Source: Deltaproteobacteria bacterium
GTDB taxonomy: Bacteria; Desulfobacterota; Desulfobacteria; Desulfobacterales; Desulfatibacillaceae
Length of the DNA: 64,000 nt
Reading direction: 5' to 3'
NCBI GenBank assembly: GCA_016235345.1
Contig: JACRLG010000010.1
Location: 45,084-109,083, forward strand
Shown here: in pieces, positions 8,777 through 18,164 of the stretch
Position numbering within the stretch: position 1 is the stretch's first letter
Layout: each line of letters starts with the position of its first letter
Program-made: the position numbers and the translations under genes
Notes under the pieces: model-generated
Database searches by the model: none
What the model was told of the DNA's origin: nothing
The model's input: the letters and a program-made list of their open reading frames with translations, nothing else

Positions 8777-10459
8777 CTACCCCGCCAAAAGCTCCCTTGC
8801 GTGTTTTAGGGCTGTTTCCGTAACGTTGCCGCCCGCCAGCATCCGGGCGATTTCCAAAACCCTTTCCTCCTTTGAAAGAAGGCGGATGCGGCTTTTGGTG
8901 CGGCCCTTTTCCTCGCCCTTTTCGATATAGAAATGATGGCTGGCAAGCCGTGCGATCTGGGCAAGATGGGTGATGACGATCACTTGGTGGGTATTTGAAA
9001 GCTCCCGGAGTTTCTCGCCCACCGAGTCCGCCACGGCCCCGCCGATTCCGGCGTCCACCTCGTCGAAAACCACGGTTTCCACGGCGTCGGCGCGGGCGAG
9101 TATGGCCTTTAGCGACAGCACCACGCGGGAGAGTTCGCCGCCGGATGCGATGTCCTTTAAAGGAGCCACCGACTCGCCCGGATTGGGTGCTATGAGAAAG
9201 GCCGCCCGCTCGCGCCCTGTGGCTTCGATGCCCGAAAGGACTCCCCCTTCCGGGCTGGCTGGAACGGGAGTCAGGGCCGCCTCAAATCTCGCCTTGGGCA
9301 TTCCGAGGCTTTTCAACTCCGCAGCCACCCTCTTTGAAAAATTCTCCGACGCCTTCTTCCGCCCAAGGCTCAAGGCGTCGGCGGCCCGGTCAAGCTCCGC
9401 TTTCAGGCCGTCTATGCGCTTTTCGGCCTTTTCGATTTCCTCCGAGAGATTCTCCAGGCTTTTCAGTTTTTCCGAAATTTCTTCGGCGTAGGCGGACACA
9501 TCGGCCAGGGTCTTTCCGTACTTTTTCTTGAGCCTCGAAAGCTGATAGAGGCGCTCCTCCACAAGGGCCAGCCTTTCGTCGTCGAGCCTTAGGCCGTCGC
9601 GATACCGGGCAAGGTCGCGGGCCGCATCCTCCACTTTAAAAAGCGCCTCGGAGACCGAGCCCGCAATATCAGTCAGTTCCGGATCCCTGGCCGAAGCCGC
9701 CTCAAGCTGTTTTCTGGCTTCGGAGAGCCTCTCTGCTGCGCTTTGGTCGGCGTCGTAAAGAAGGGATTCTGCGGCAGAAACGGCTTCCAGCAGAAACCTT
9801 GCGTTAACCAGCCTGTTGCGCTCGATGGCCAGTTCCTCGTCCTCGCCGGACGAAAAGGCGGCCCTTTCGATCTCGTCCTTTTGAAAGGCGAAAAGCTCGC
9901 GTTCGGTGGCATCCTTTTTCTGAAGGCCGAAAAGCCCGTCAAGGGCGCGCAAGGCTTCCAGGCACTGCCGGTAAAGGGCGGCGGTTTTCTCGCGGGCGTC
10001 CGTAAGTCCTGCGGCCCGGTCCAGGTAGCCAAGATGCTGTTCCGCCTTCAAAAGCCCCTGGTGGGCGTGCTGGCCTGAGATTCCCGCGAGCGACGAGGTG
10101 ACCGCCGAAAGCATGGCGGATGTTACCGGCCTGCCATTTATGGAGGCCCTGTGCCGGTCGTTGGCGGCGATTATCCGGCGCACCACGAGGCCCTCGGAAA
10201 TATCGTGTTCTTCCTCGGAAAGCCTTCCATAAAGTTCGCTTTTTTCATCCACGAAAAACTGGGCCGAAAGCTCGGCGAACTCCGCCCCGGACCTCACCAT
10301 GCGTCCGGTGGCCCTTGCGCCCAGCAAAAGGGAAAGCGCGTTCACCAGGATGCTCTTTCCAGCGCCGGTCTCTCCGGTGATCACCGAAAAGCCGTCGGAA
10401 AAGCTGATGGAAACGTCATCGATTATGGCGAAGTTTTTTATGGAAAGTTCTGCGAGCAT
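8777..10459 (-). CDS. recN: DNA repair protein RecN
   Basis: An SMC-like ATPase acting in double-strand break repair. The 560 residues show an N-terminal Walker A (GETGAGKSILVNALSLLLG), a central coiled-coil region, and a C-terminal ABC signature (IASGGELSRVVLSLKAI) with Walker B (ETVVFDEVDAGIGG). The start at 10459 gives the canonical MLAELSIKNFAIID N-terminus; it lies 1 bp after the stop of the MerR-like gene, indicating co-transcription. A longer reading to 10516 overlaps that gene and is rejected. Confidence 0.97.
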   Translation of the reverse strand: MLAELSIKNFAIIDDVSISFSDGFSVITGETGAGKSILVNALSLLLGARATGRMVRSGAEFAELSAQFFVDEKSELYGRLSEEEHDISEGLVVRRIIAANDRHRASINGRPVTSAMLSAVTSSLAGISGQHAHQGLLKAEQHLGYLDRAAGLTDAREKTAALYRQCLEALRALDGLFGLQKKDATERELFAFQKDEIERAAFSSGEDEELAIERNRLVNARFLLEAVSAAESLLYDADQSAAERLSEARKQLEAASARDPELTDIAGSVSEALFKVEDAARDLARYRDGLRLDDERLALVEERLYQLSRLKKKYGKTLADVSAYAEEISEKLKSLENLSEEIEKAEKRIDGLKAELDRAADALSLGRKKASENFSKRVAAELKSLGMPKARFEAALTPVPASPEGGVLSGIEATGRERAAFLIAPNPGESVAPLKDIASGGELSRVVLSLKAILARADAVETVVFDEVDAGIGGAVADSVGEKLRELSNTHQVIVITHLAQIARLASHHFYIEKGEEKGRTKSRIRLLSKEERVLEIARMLAGGNVTETALKHARELLAG

Positions 10460-10460
10460 A

Positions 10461-10904
10461 TCAAACAAGCATCCGGCGGATGTCTGTGAGGGTGGCCACA
10501 ATCTCCGCGCGATCAATGGAGGACAAGCCAGCCTCCGATAGCTGCGCGGCTGCTTCGGGAGCCTTTATGACGGCGGGTGGTGAAACGGAAGCCACGGTCT
10601 TTGATTGGGCCGCAACGGACGGGGACAGGCTCGGAGCCTTTTTCGCCTCATCCTTCAAAATATTGCGTGCGCCGGGAATGGTGAAGCGCCTATCGTAGAG
10701 AAGCTCTTTGATCCTCATGATGAGGGCCGCATCCTCGGCCCGGTAGACCCGCTGGCCAGAAAGGGTGCGCTTGGGGCGTATCTGGGGGAACTCCCCCTCC
10801 CAGAACCGCAGGACTGACGGGGCCACACCGGCCAAGGCCGCCATTTCGCTGATCTTGTAGAAACGCTTTTCCAGTGCGGGGCTCCCCCGGCCTTCGATTA
10901 CCAT
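10461..10904 (-). CDS. MerR-family transcriptional regulator
   Basis: An N-terminal winged helix-turn-helix of the MerR type (RFYKISEMAALAGVAPSVLR, then FWEGEFPQIRPKRTLSGQRVY in part) is followed by a short Ala/Ser/Pro-rich tail of about 60 residues without an obvious effector domain. GGAGGGGG precedes the ATG. In many Desulfobacterota a MerR-like gene of this type follows pheT (often after ihfA, which is absent here). Its target is unknown; it appears co-transcribed with recN. Confidence 0.9.
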   Translation of the reverse strand: MVIEGRGSPALEKRFYKISEMAALAGVAPSVLRFWEGEFPQIRPKRTLSGQRVYRAEDAALIMRIKELLYDRRFTIPGARNILKDEAKKAPSLSPSVAAQSKTVASVSPPAVIKAPEAAAQLSEAGLSSIDRAEIVATLTDIRRMLV

Positions 10905-10964
10905 TAGCCGCCCCCTCCAAACAATCGCTTAACAGCCTGTTACGAAGCTCTTTTTGTAGTGCCC

Positions 10965-13370
10965 TTACATGGCGGCGTTGAAAGCATCCAAAAGTGCGCT
11001 GGTGATCCTTTCCTGCTCCGCGTTGACGAAGGCGTCGGTGAGGGTCCTGTCGCTGGCCCTGTAGACCAGCCTGAGGGACAGGCTCTTTTTTCCTTCGGGA
11101 TTCGGTTTTTTCTCGTAAACCGCAACCACTTCAACGGATTCCACCCACTGGGAGGAAAGCTCGCGGGCCTTTTGGCAGACGGTTACGGATTCGATCTCAC
11201 GCGACATTATAAGGGTTACGTCGCGGCTGGTCGAGGGAAATTTCGGAAGCGCGGAACTGGCCGCAACTCCGGGGAGAGCCTCAAAAAGCGCCTTTAGATC
11301 GAACTCGGCCAGAAACACCGATTGCTTCACGCCGAAGCGGGCCAGGACGTCCGCCCTCGCCTCCCCCACTGTTCCCAGAACCGCGCCCCTGGCCGTTATT
11401 CTGGCCGTGCGCCCGGGGCGGTAATAGAAGGTTTCGGAGGCGGGGACTTTCGTGAACACCGCGTCGTTTATCCGCAGGGACGCCAGAAGCCCCTGGGCCG
11501 CGCCCTTTATGTCGTAGAAATCGCATGGCGCTTCCTTTGCCTTCCACGAGCGGGCCATAACCCCGGTTAAGGCCATCACGAGCATTTCAGGCTCTTCTGG
11601 AAGAGGCTCGCCGCTTACTGTCCAGAAGACCTTGCCTGTCTCGAAAAGCCGAAGGTCCCTGTTCTGGCGGGAAAGATTCAAGGCCACTGTGTTCAAAATA
11701 CCCGGAACCAGGCTGGTGCGCATGACCGCCTGATCCTCGGCCAGGGGGTTGGCCACGGGAAGAATCCGGCGGCGCGGGTCGTTTTCCGGGATGTTCAGGT
11801 TTTCCGGGGCGTTTTGCGCCATGAAGCTGAAGTTGACCGCTTCGAAAAAGCCCATGCCCCCGGATATCCACCTCAAATCGGAGCACATGGCCGAGAAGGG
11901 GTCGGGCACCGGCGCTTCCATGGCGAACATGGGGGCGGTTGTGGGAATATTGTCGTAGCCGAAAAGCCTCGCCACTTCCTCCACTATGTCTTCGCTTCTG
12001 GTGATGTCGGGCCGGAAACCGGGTGCAGTCGCCACGACCGTGTCGCCGTCGCCGTCCTCGCAGGGTATGTCTATGGAATCAAGGAGGGCCTTGATTTCAT
12101 CCCGGCTTATGGAAATGCCGATGTTCCGCCCTGCTGTTGCAGCGGAAAGGCTGACCCTGCGGGGCTCGTAGGGGAGAGGATAAGCGTCAACGGCTCCTTC
12201 GGTCCCTATTCCGCCCGCCACGTCCAGCATCAAGACAGCCGCCCTTGCGCAGGCGAAGGGAGCCACGTCCGGGTCGGTGCCGCGCTCGAAGCGGTGCGAG
12301 GCGTCGGTGTGGTAGCCAAGGCGCTTGGCGGTCTTTCTTATGCTCATGGGGTTGAAGTGGGCGGACTCGATGAGCACGTTTTTGGTGTCAGCCGAAATTT
12401 CCGAATAAAGCCCGCCCATCACGCCCGCGAGGGCCACCGGCTTTTCGCCGTCGCAGATCATGAGGTTTTCGCCCGTAAGCTTCACCGTTTTTCCGTCCAG
12501 GGTGGTGAAGTCCTCCCCGTCAGACCCGGTGCGAACCACTATGCGGTGTTCGGCAAGGGTGTAGAAGTCGAAGGCGTGAAGGGGCTGGCCGGTTTCCATC
12601 ATCACGAAGTTGGTGACGTCAACGATATTGTTGATGGGACGAAGGCCCACCGAGCGAAGGCGGTCTGCAAGCCAGAAGGGCGAGGGGCCGATTTTGACGT
12701 TGTAGAGGAGACGGGCCACGTACCTTGGGCAGAGTTCCGGCGAAAGAATCGTGACCGAGGTTCGCTCGGAAACCTTTATGGATTCCGGCATCAGCTCGGC
12801 TTTCGGCCTCTTGAGAGCGGTCTTGCACAGGACGGCGGCCTCACGGGCGATTCCTATCATGGACAGGCAGTCGGGCCGGTTGGGGGTGACGTTGATCTCG
12901 AAAACCCAGTCGGAAAGGCCAAGCACTTTGTTGAGGGGCGTTCCGACGGCCGTGTCCGCCGGAAGCTCCATGACGCCGGACGCGTCAGCCCCAACGCCGA
13001 GTTCGGCGGCGGAGCAGAGCATGGCCTGGGACGCAATTCCGTGAACGTTTCCGGCCTCCACCTCTGTTCCGTCGGCAAGAACGGTTCCGGGAAGGGCAAG
13101 GGCGGAGATCATGCCGGCCCTAACGTTGGAAGCGCCGCAGACGACAGTAACTTCTGTCTCGCCGACGGACACCTTGCACACGGAAATTCCGGGGGCCGTG
13201 GGATGAGGGGCGGCCTCAATAACGCGGGCGGCAAGCACCGTGGAAAGAGAAGCAAAGCGGTCCTCCACCTTTTCCACTTCCAACCCCGCCATGGTGAGGC
13301 CGTGGGCCAGTTCCGAAGCGGAAAGTGTGAGATCGACGTATTGTGAGAGCCAGCTTAGACTTGCTTTCAT
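10965..13370 (-). CDS. pheT: Phenylalanyl-tRNA synthetase beta subunit
   Basis: Part of the alpha2-beta2 PheRS. The 801 residues fit the full bacterial form: an N-terminal tRNA-binding (EMAP-like) domain, the B3/B4 editing domain (ITRSEDIVEEVARLFGYDNIP marks the B5 core, quoted in part), a class II-like core, and a C-terminal anticodon-binding FDX-ACB domain (PKFPSTSRDVTLIMSREI). It lies 64 bp downstream of pheS, so the two form an operon. Confidence 0.98.
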   Translation of the reverse strand: MKASLSWLSQYVDLTLSASELAHGLTMAGLEVEKVEDRFASLSTVLAARVIEAAPHPTAPGISVCKVSVGETEVTVVCGASNVRAGMISALALPGTVLADGTEVEAGNVHGIASQAMLCSAAELGVGADASGVMELPADTAVGTPLNKVLGLSDWVFEINVTPNRPDCLSMIGIAREAAVLCKTALKRPKAELMPESIKVSERTSVTILSPELCPRYVARLLYNVKIGPSPFWLADRLRSVGLRPINNIVDVTNFVMMETGQPLHAFDFYTLAEHRIVVRTGSDGEDFTTLDGKTVKLTGENLMICDGEKPVALAGVMGGLYSEISADTKNVLIESAHFNPMSIRKTAKRLGYHTDASHRFERGTDPDVAPFACARAAVLMLDVAGGIGTEGAVDAYPLPYEPRRVSLSAATAGRNIGISISRDEIKALLDSIDIPCEDGDGDTVVATAPGFRPDITRSEDIVEEVARLFGYDNIPTTAPMFAMEAPVPDPFSAMCSDLRWISGGMGFFEAVNFSFMAQNAPENLNIPENDPRRRILPVANPLAEDQAVMRTSLVPGILNTVALNLSRQNRDLRLFETGKVFWTVSGEPLPEEPEMLVMALTGVMARSWKAKEAPCDFYDIKGAAQGLLASLRINDAVFTKVPASETFYYRPGRTARITARGAVLGTVGEARADVLARFGVKQSVFLAEFDLKALFEALPGVAASSALPKFPSTSRDVTLIMSREIESVTVCQKARELSSQWVESVEVVAVYEKKPNPEGKKSLSLRLVYRASDRTLTDAFVNAEQERITSALLDAFNAAM

Positions 13371-13434
13371 TTAAAACCCTGATCGAATTATGAATTTGAT
13401 TCCACACAAAAGAGCCGTGCAATAAAACCAGGCA

Positions 13435-14445
13435 TCAGAATTGGGCCAGAAACCTCACGTCGTTTTCGAAAAACCGGCGCAGGTCGTCAATGCCGTATTT
13501 CAGCATGGCCATGCGCTCGACGCCCATTCCGAAGGCAAATCCCGTGTAAACGCTTGTGTCGTAGCCCACGTTCTCGAAGACAGCCGGGTGGACCATGCCG
13601 CTTCCCAGAATCTCCAGCCAGCCGGTGTCCTTGCACACCCTGCATCCCTTGCCGCCGCACATGACGCAGCCCATGTCCACCTCAGCCGAAGGCTCGGTGA
13701 AGGGGAAAAAGCTGGGCCGGAAGCGAAGGGGAACCTTTGGGCCGAACATCTGCTTGATGAAGGCCGAAAGGCAGCCCTTGAGATCGGAGAACCCTATGCC
13801 CTTGTCCACCACGAGCCCCTCCACCTGGTGGAACATGGGGGTGTGGGTGTTGTCGGAGTCGCACCTGTAGACCTTGCCCGGCGCGATTACCCGCACGGGC
13901 GGGGCGGTCTTTTCCATGGTGCGCACCTGCAGGGGCGAGGTATGGGTGCGAAGGACCACCTTTTCGGAGATGAAGAAGGTGTCCTGCATGTCCCGTGCCG
14001 GGTGGTCGGGCGGGAAATTGAGAGCCTCGAAATTGTACCAGTCAAGCTCCACCTCCGGCCCCTTGGCCACGCCGAAACCCATGCGGATAAAGGCGTCGCA
14101 GATTTCATCCAGGACCTGGGTCAATGGGTGCATACGCCCGACCGGAAAGGCCGCGCCGGGCAGGGTAACGTCGAGGGCGTCTTCGGGGTTTTCCTGCTCA
14201 AGCGTAAGAAGGCGCTTTTCAGCCTCGTCGAATTCCTTCGTGAGTGAATCCGAAAGGGCGTTCACCATCTGTCCGGCGTCGCGCCGCTCTTCGGGCGGAA
14301 GCGATCCCAAGCCGCGCAGAAGGGCGGTAACCTTGCCCTTCCGGCCAAGGTACTCCACCGAAAGCTCCTTTAGGGCCTTTACGCCCGAAGCCTCCGCAAG
14401 CGCCGCGCGGGCGGCTTTTTCGATTTCTTCTATTCTGGATTTCAC
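13435..14445 (-). CDS. pheS: Phenylalanyl-tRNA synthetase alpha subunit
   Basis: The catalytic subunit: a class II core with motif 2 ([12 protein letters not shown]), [17 protein letters not shown] and the C-terminal motif 3 region ([14 protein letters not shown]). An N-terminal coiled coil binds tRNA. The start codon at 14445 is GTG, giving a normal 336-residue protein. It is separated from rplT by about 270 bp containing a strong terminator, so pheST may be transcribed independently of the infC operon or controlled by read-through. Confidence 0.98.
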   Translation of the reverse strand: MKSRIEEIEKAARAALAEASGVKALKELSVEYLGRKGKVTALLRGLGSLPPEERRDAGQMVNALSDSLTKEFDEAEKRLLTLEQENPEDALDVTLPGAAFPVGRMHPLTQVLDEICDAFIRMGFGVAKGPEVELDWYNFEALNFPPDHPARDMQDTFFISEKVVLRTHTSPLQVRTMEKTAPPVRVIAPGKVYRCDSDNTHTPMFHQVEGLVVDKGIGFSDLKGCLSAFIKQMFGPKVPLRFRPSFFPFTEPSAEVDMGCVMCGGKGCRVCKDTGWLEILGSGMVHPAVFENVGYDTSVYTGFAFGMGVERMAMLKYGIDDLRRFFENDVRFLAQF

Positions 14446-14602
14446 GTGCGTGTCCGAAAGGAAGGCTTTTAAGGCTTAAATTTGACGGTCTTGAAAAAAC
14501 CCGGCGAACCCCGGCGGAGCTGCCCGGAATGTTCCATAACAGGCATCAAGGCGATTTGAAGACCTTGCGGGACCTTTTACGGGATCGTCAAATTTGAACC
14601 GG

Positions 14603-14665
14603 TAAAAAAATCCCGGCCCCCTTCATTTGCCGGCGCCGGAGCGCCATGTTCAGATGAAGGGGGCC
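14603..14665 (-). terminator. Intrinsic terminator/attenuator between rplT and pheS
   Basis: On the minus strand a perfect 12-bp stem (GGCCCCCTTCAT and ATGAAGGGGGCC at 14654-14665 and 14615-14626) with a GC-rich loop is followed by GGGATTTTTTTACC. That is a textbook factor-independent terminator for the infC-rpmI-rplT transcript. If read-through is controlled it could also act as an attenuator of pheST. Confidence 0.78.
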
Positions 14666-14716
14666 AAAGGGTTTTTCGACATGCCGGAACCGGATTCCGG
14701 CCAGGACCCGAATTTG

Positions 14717-15067
14717 TCAGGCCGAGGGAGTGGCCAGGGCCGCGATTTTGGCGAATCCTGCGGGATCGCTTATGGCGAGCTCGGCCAGAACCTTGCGGTC
14801 CAGTTCCACGTCGGCGTTTTTGAGCCCATTGATGAAGCGGCTGTAGGAAAGGCCGTTCATGCGGACCGCCGCGTTGATGCGGGCTATCCACAGCGTACGG
14901 AAATCGCGCTTCTTCAGGCGGCGGTCGCGGTACGCGTAGGAAAGGGCCTTGTCAACGGCGTCGGAAGCCGTGCGGATGAGGCGTCCACGGCCAAGATGGA
15001 AGCCCTTGGCCAGCTTGAGTACCTTCTTGCGGCGATGAAGCGCCTTGAAACCACGTTTGATGCGCAT
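14717..15067 (-). CDS. rplT: 50S ribosomal protein L20
   Basis: The 116 residues carry the L20 signatures ([12 protein letters not shown], then [19 protein letters not shown]). It binds 23S rRNA early in assembly. AAAGGAG precedes the ATG at 15067, deciding this start over a longer in-frame reading that would run into the upstream repeat. It follows rpmI in the conserved infC-rpmI-rplT order, but here a family C repeat lies between the two. Confidence 0.98.
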   Translation of the reverse strand: MRIKRGFKALHRRKKVLKLAKGFHLGRGRLIRTASDAVDKALSYAYRDRRLKKRDFRTLWIARINAAVRMNGLSYSRFINGLKNADVELDRKVLAELAISDPAGFAKIAALATPSA

Positions 15068-15108
15068 TGAACACTCCTTTGGCAACTTTACGAAAAGGCT
15101 GCAAGTGA

Positions 15109-15226
15109 AGGCTGACGAAAAACGATGAACACGGAACCAAAAACCAATGAGCAAGCGTACTAAATGTACGTGGCGGAATTGGCTTTGACGCGCGACAAAG
15201 CAGTTCGCGTTTTTCGACGGCCTGTT
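15109..15226 (-). repeat. Structured intergenic repeat, family C, copy 2
   Basis: On the minus strand the element begins within the rpmI stop codon (taACAGGCCGTCG), then AAAAACGCGAACTGCTTTGTC. It has inner arms AGCCAATT/TTGGTTTTT-like, a GTACatttaGTAC tip, and the tail TTCATCGTTTTTCGTCAGCCT. It lies inside the rpmI-rplT ribosomal-protein transcript, ending 42 bp before the rplT ATG. Confidence 0.85.
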
Positions 15227-15422
15227 ACATATAGGGCAGAAGGCGGCGTATTGCCTTCATGTTGGTTTTGTCGATCACGTTCAGCTTACGAAGGCTGCGC
15301 TTCCTCTTACGGGTCTTGGTGACCAGGATGTGTCCTCCGAAGGCCTTGGAATAGAGGACTTTTCCCGTGCCGGTCTTCTTGAAACGCTTGGCTGCGGACC
15401 GGTTGGACTTTAATTTCGGCAT
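15225..15422 (-). CDS. rpmI: 50S ribosomal protein L35
   Basis: Exactly 65 residues, the usual L35 length, with the Lys/Arg-rich sequence [20 protein letters not shown] and the KRKRSLRKL motif. GGGAG lies upstream of the ATG at 15422. It is the middle gene of infC-rpmI-rplT; an inverted repeat with a T-tract lies between infC and this gene. Confidence 0.98.
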   Translation of the reverse strand: MPKLKSNRSAAKRFKKTGTGKVLYSKAFGGHILVTKTRKRKRSLRKLNVIDKTNMKAIRRLLPYM

Positions 15423-15603
15423 TTCTTTTCTCCCAGGCGCAATTGATACCCGCCCATGCATGGTTTTGATTTAGCCGGAAAACGGACCTTGTGAATATCC
15501 CTCTTCCGGCTTGGGGCATATGTAAAAAGGCTTTTTAACCGATAATCTCATGCCTTCAATGGCATACAGACACTGAAACCCGCAAGACATAGCCTTGCGG
15601 GCG

Positions 15604-15625
15604 ACGAAAAAACCGGCAAGAGCCG
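15604..15625 (-). terminator. Terminator-like hairpin in infC-rpmI spacer
   Basis: On the minus strand CGGC-TCTT-GCCG is followed by GTTTTTTCG; the plus strand also reads hairpin then TTTCGTTTTTT. The stem is only 4 bp plus A/T pairs, so this is a weak terminator. In several bacteria this spacer holds regulatory structures for rpmI-rplT, so partial termination or attenuation is a possibility. Confidence 0.4.
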
Positions 15626-15691
15626 TTTCGTTTTTTCACGCCACTCGTTTAGTCCTACCCCCTGCCTACGGCAAAGGTGGCTTTACGCGGA

Positions 15692-16201
15692 TCACTTGGG
15701 AGCCAGGATCATCACCAGGGTGCGGCCCTCGAATCGCGGGGCCTGCTCGATGACGGCCATTTCCTCGATGGCCTTCTGGACCTTCAGGAGCATCTGCATT
15801 CCCCTTTCGGAGAAGGCGATCTCGCGGCCCCGGAACATGACGGTAACCTTGACCTTGTCGCGGTCCTCGGTGAGGAACCGCTTGATGTGCGTGATCTTGG
15901 TTTCCAGGTCGTGGTCGCCGGTCTTGGGCCGGACCTTGATCTCCTTGACGGTGAAAGTGGCCGCCTTCTTCTTGGCCTCCTGGAGCTTCTTGGTCTGCTG
16001 GTACTTGTACTTCCCGTAGTCCATGATCTTGCAGACCGGAGGCTTGGCCGTGGGCGACACCTCCACCAGATCGAGCCCTGCTGCGTCCGCAATGGCCTGG
16101 GCCTGATGGATGGGCAGAACTCCCAATTGCCCTCCCTCGGCGTCGATAAGGCGGACTTCCCTCGCCTTGATCATCTTGTTGATGTTGACCCGCTTCTCTA
16201 T
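15692..16201 (-). CDS. infC: Translation initiation factor IF-3, probable AUA start
   Basis: IF-3 prevents premature subunit joining and proofreads start codons. The sequence matches IF-3 throughout (REVRLIDAEGGQLGV, KIMDYGKYKYQQTKK, the C-terminal KVTVMFRGREIAFSERG). The first ATG (16174) lacks a ribosome-binding site and would cut off the conserved N-terminus. Nine codons upstream an ATA at 16201 lies 7 bases after AGGAGG and yields the canonical IEKRVNINKMI beginning. infC in other bacteria starts with AUU, AUC or AUA, through which IF-3 represses its own synthesis, so AUA is the likely start here. thrS, the usual upstream neighbour, is absent. Confidence 0.93.
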   Translation of the reverse strand: MEKRVNINKMIKAREVRLIDAEGGQLGVLPIHQAQAIADAAGLDLVEVSPTAKPPVCKIMDYGKYKYQQTKKLQEAKKKAATFTVKEIKVRPKTGDHDLETKITHIKRFLTEDRDKVKVTVMFRGREIAFSERGMQMLLKVQKAIEEMAVIEQAPRFEGRTLVMILAPK

Positions 16202-16445
16202 GTGCCCACCTCCTTGTGTCGTTATTGGCCAGGGCCGCAGTATTGGGCTGCGGATTCGTACCGTACCATAAACCTAAGCTGTATTCGCACTTGCCTCTAA
16301 TTGCAAGCATAAAATTGACTCACTCGCGGCATCAGGCGCGATCTTTCCGACTTGCGTACCAACCGGGCTTTGATGTTGCTCTTTTACAGCTTTTCCGTAT
16401 AAATTGAAACAACAAACTACCATCCTCAGCCCGAAGGAATTTTTT

Positions 16446-17207
16446 TTGAAAAAGTTCATCTCATGGAACGTGAACGGCATAAGGGCCGTGGAGAAAAAGG
16501 GACTGGCCGCCATGATCGCCGGATCGGGGGCCGACATCTACGCGCTCCAGGAAACCAAGGCCCAGCCTGACCAGCTAACGGACGAGCTGAAAAACATAAC
16601 CGGCTATACTTCCTTTTTCGCAAGCGCCGTGCGCCGGGGTTACTCCGGGGTGGCTGTTTACGTCAAAGAAAATCCCATAAGCGTCACAACCGGCCTTCAA
16701 GAGCCCGATTTCGACAACGAGGGCCGAGTGCTGACCCTTGAATATGACGATTTTTTTTTCGTGAACTGCTACTTTCCCAATGCGCAGGACAAGCTAACCC
16801 GGATCGATTACAAGATCGCCTTCAACGAAAGGCTTCTCGCCCATGTTTCGGAGCTTGCGGCAAAAAAGACCGTGGTCGTAACGGGTGATTTCAACGTGGC
16901 CCACAAGCCCATTGATCTCGCCAACCCCAGGCAGAACGAGGGCAACCCCGGCTATTCGCCCAGGGAGAGGGCCTGGATGGACAGATTCATAAGCAGCGGA
17001 TGGGTGGACACCTTCCGCTTGTTCGACGACAGGCCGGGCCAATACACCTGGTGGAGCTACCGGTTCAAGGCCCGCGAAAAGAACATAGGATGGAGAATCG
17101 ACTATTTCTGCGTGGATGGAAAAAGCAGGTCGAGGGTAAAGTCCGCTTCCATTTTAAGCGACGTCATGGGTTCGGACCATTGCCCGGTAAGCGTCGAAAT
17201 AGAGTGA
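16446..17207 (+). CDS. xth: Exodeoxyribonuclease III (AP endonuclease family)
   Basis: A base-excision repair nuclease. The 253 residues show the exonuclease III/APE1 signature: FISWNVNGIRA (metal Asn), LQETKAQPDQL (metal Glu), GDFNVAHKPIDLANP (active-site Asp/Asn) and the final GSDHCPV (catalytic Asp/His). The start is TTG at 16446, 7 bases after AAGGA; another TTG at 16404 has no such site. It is transcribed divergently from infC. Confidence 0.95.
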   Translation: MKKFISWNVNGIRAVEKKGLAAMIAGSGADIYALQETKAQPDQLTDELKNITGYTSFFASAVRRGYSGVAVYVKENPISVTTGLQEPDFDNEGRVLTLEYDDFFFVNCYFPNAQDKLTRIDYKIAFNERLLAHVSELAAKKTVVVTGDFNVAHKPIDLANPRQNEGNPGYSPRERAWMDRFISSGWVDTFRLFDDRPGQYTWWSYRFKAREKNIGWRIDYFCVDGKSRSRVKSASILSDVMGSDHCPVSVEIE

Positions 17208-17227
17208 AAAACCGCACGGGAGAGAAC

Positions 17228-18001
17228 ATGCGCACACGTCATCTTGCTGTATTGGCCTTTTTTTCGCTGGCCATGGCGCTCACGATTTTCATAGTCATTC
17301 CAAAGGCCCCCGCCAAAGAGCTTTCCGCCCAGGAAATACTGGATTACGTGGACGACCTTTACCGGGGAAAATCCTCCCAGGGCAGGATGACCATGACAAT
17401 AGTGACGGCCCAGTGGAAAAGAAGCCTTTCCATCGAGTTCTGGGCCAAGGGCAAGGAAAACTCCCTGATGCGCATAACGGCCCCCGCCAAGGAAAAGGGC
17501 ACCGCAACCTTGCGTGTGGGAAACGACATGTACAACTACCTCCCCAAGGTCAAGCGCACCATAAAACTGCCGTCCTCCATGATGAGCGCATCCTGGATGG
17601 GCTCGCATTTCACCAACGACGATCTGGTGAAGGAAAGCCGCTTTACGGACGACTTCACCTTTAAAATCACGGGCCGCAGCACCGAGGGCGGAGCCCCCGT
17701 AGCCGAGATCACCTGCATCCCCAAGCCGGACGCGGCTGTGGTCTGGGGCAAGGTTGTGGTTTACGCCAGGATCAGCGACTACATTCCCCTGCGAAGCCTT
17801 TATTACGACGAGGACGGCAAGCTCGCCCGCACCATGGCCTTTTCCGAACTGGGCAAGACCGGCGACCGGATGATCCCCAAGGTTCTCACAATAACCCCCC
17901 AGGACAAGCCCAAGGAAATGACCGTGGTGCGCTACGACGACATCCGTTACGACGTGAAACTTGCGGATGATCTGTTCTCCCTGCGAACCTTGGAGAAATA
18001 A
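17228..18001 (+). CDS. Outer-membrane lipoprotein-sorting (LolA-like) protein
   Basis: A signal peptide (LAVLAFFSLAMALTIFIVIP with an APA-K cleavage-like site) precedes a LolA/LolB-like beta-rich fold: AQEILDYVDDLYRGKSSQGR, WAKGKENSLMRIT, GNDMYNYLPKVKRTIKLP. This type of LolA-like protein often neighbours MMPL or FtsX-like permeases and is thought to carry lipids or lipoproteins. GGGAGAG precedes the ATG. A family C repeat follows the stop by 2 bp and separates it from the permease. Confidence 0.87.
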   Translation: MRTRHLAVLAFFSLAMALTIFIVIPKAPAKELSAQEILDYVDDLYRGKSSQGRMTMTIVTAQWKRSLSIEFWAKGKENSLMRITAPAKEKGTATLRVGNDMYNYLPKVKRTIKLPSSMMSASWMGSHFTNDDLVKESRFTDDFTFKITGRSTEGGAPVAEITCIPKPDAAVVWGKVVVYARISDYIPLRSLYYDEDGKLARTMAFSELGKTGDRMIPKVLTITPQDKPKEMTVVRYDDIRYDVKLADDLFSLRTLEK

Positions 18002-18003
18002 GC

Positions 18004-18123
18004 GCCTGTCTAAAAACGCGAACTGCTGTGTCAGGCATCACCAAAAAGTCGGTCACGTACAAAAGAGTACGCTCCCTCCTTTTGGGCTCGCCAACCTTAG
18101 CATTTCATCGTTTTTTTCCAGGC
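18004..18123 (+). repeat. Structured intergenic repeat, family C, copy 3
   Basis: It starts 2 bp after the LolA-like stop with GCCTGTCTAAAAACGCGAAC, has inner arms CCAAAAAG/CCTTTTGG around a GTACaaaagaGTAC tip, and ends TTCATCGTTTTTTTCCAGGC. It is nearly collinear with copy 4 read on the minus strand. Confidence 0.9.
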
Positions 18124-18164
18124 TTTGTTCGTTGCCCCTTGAAACTGTCTGTCTAAGGAACCAT

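Noticed and set aside
11814..13346. 510-codon open frame antisense to pheT
   Set aside because: A shadow of the high-GC pheT gene; the true PheT reading is unambiguous.
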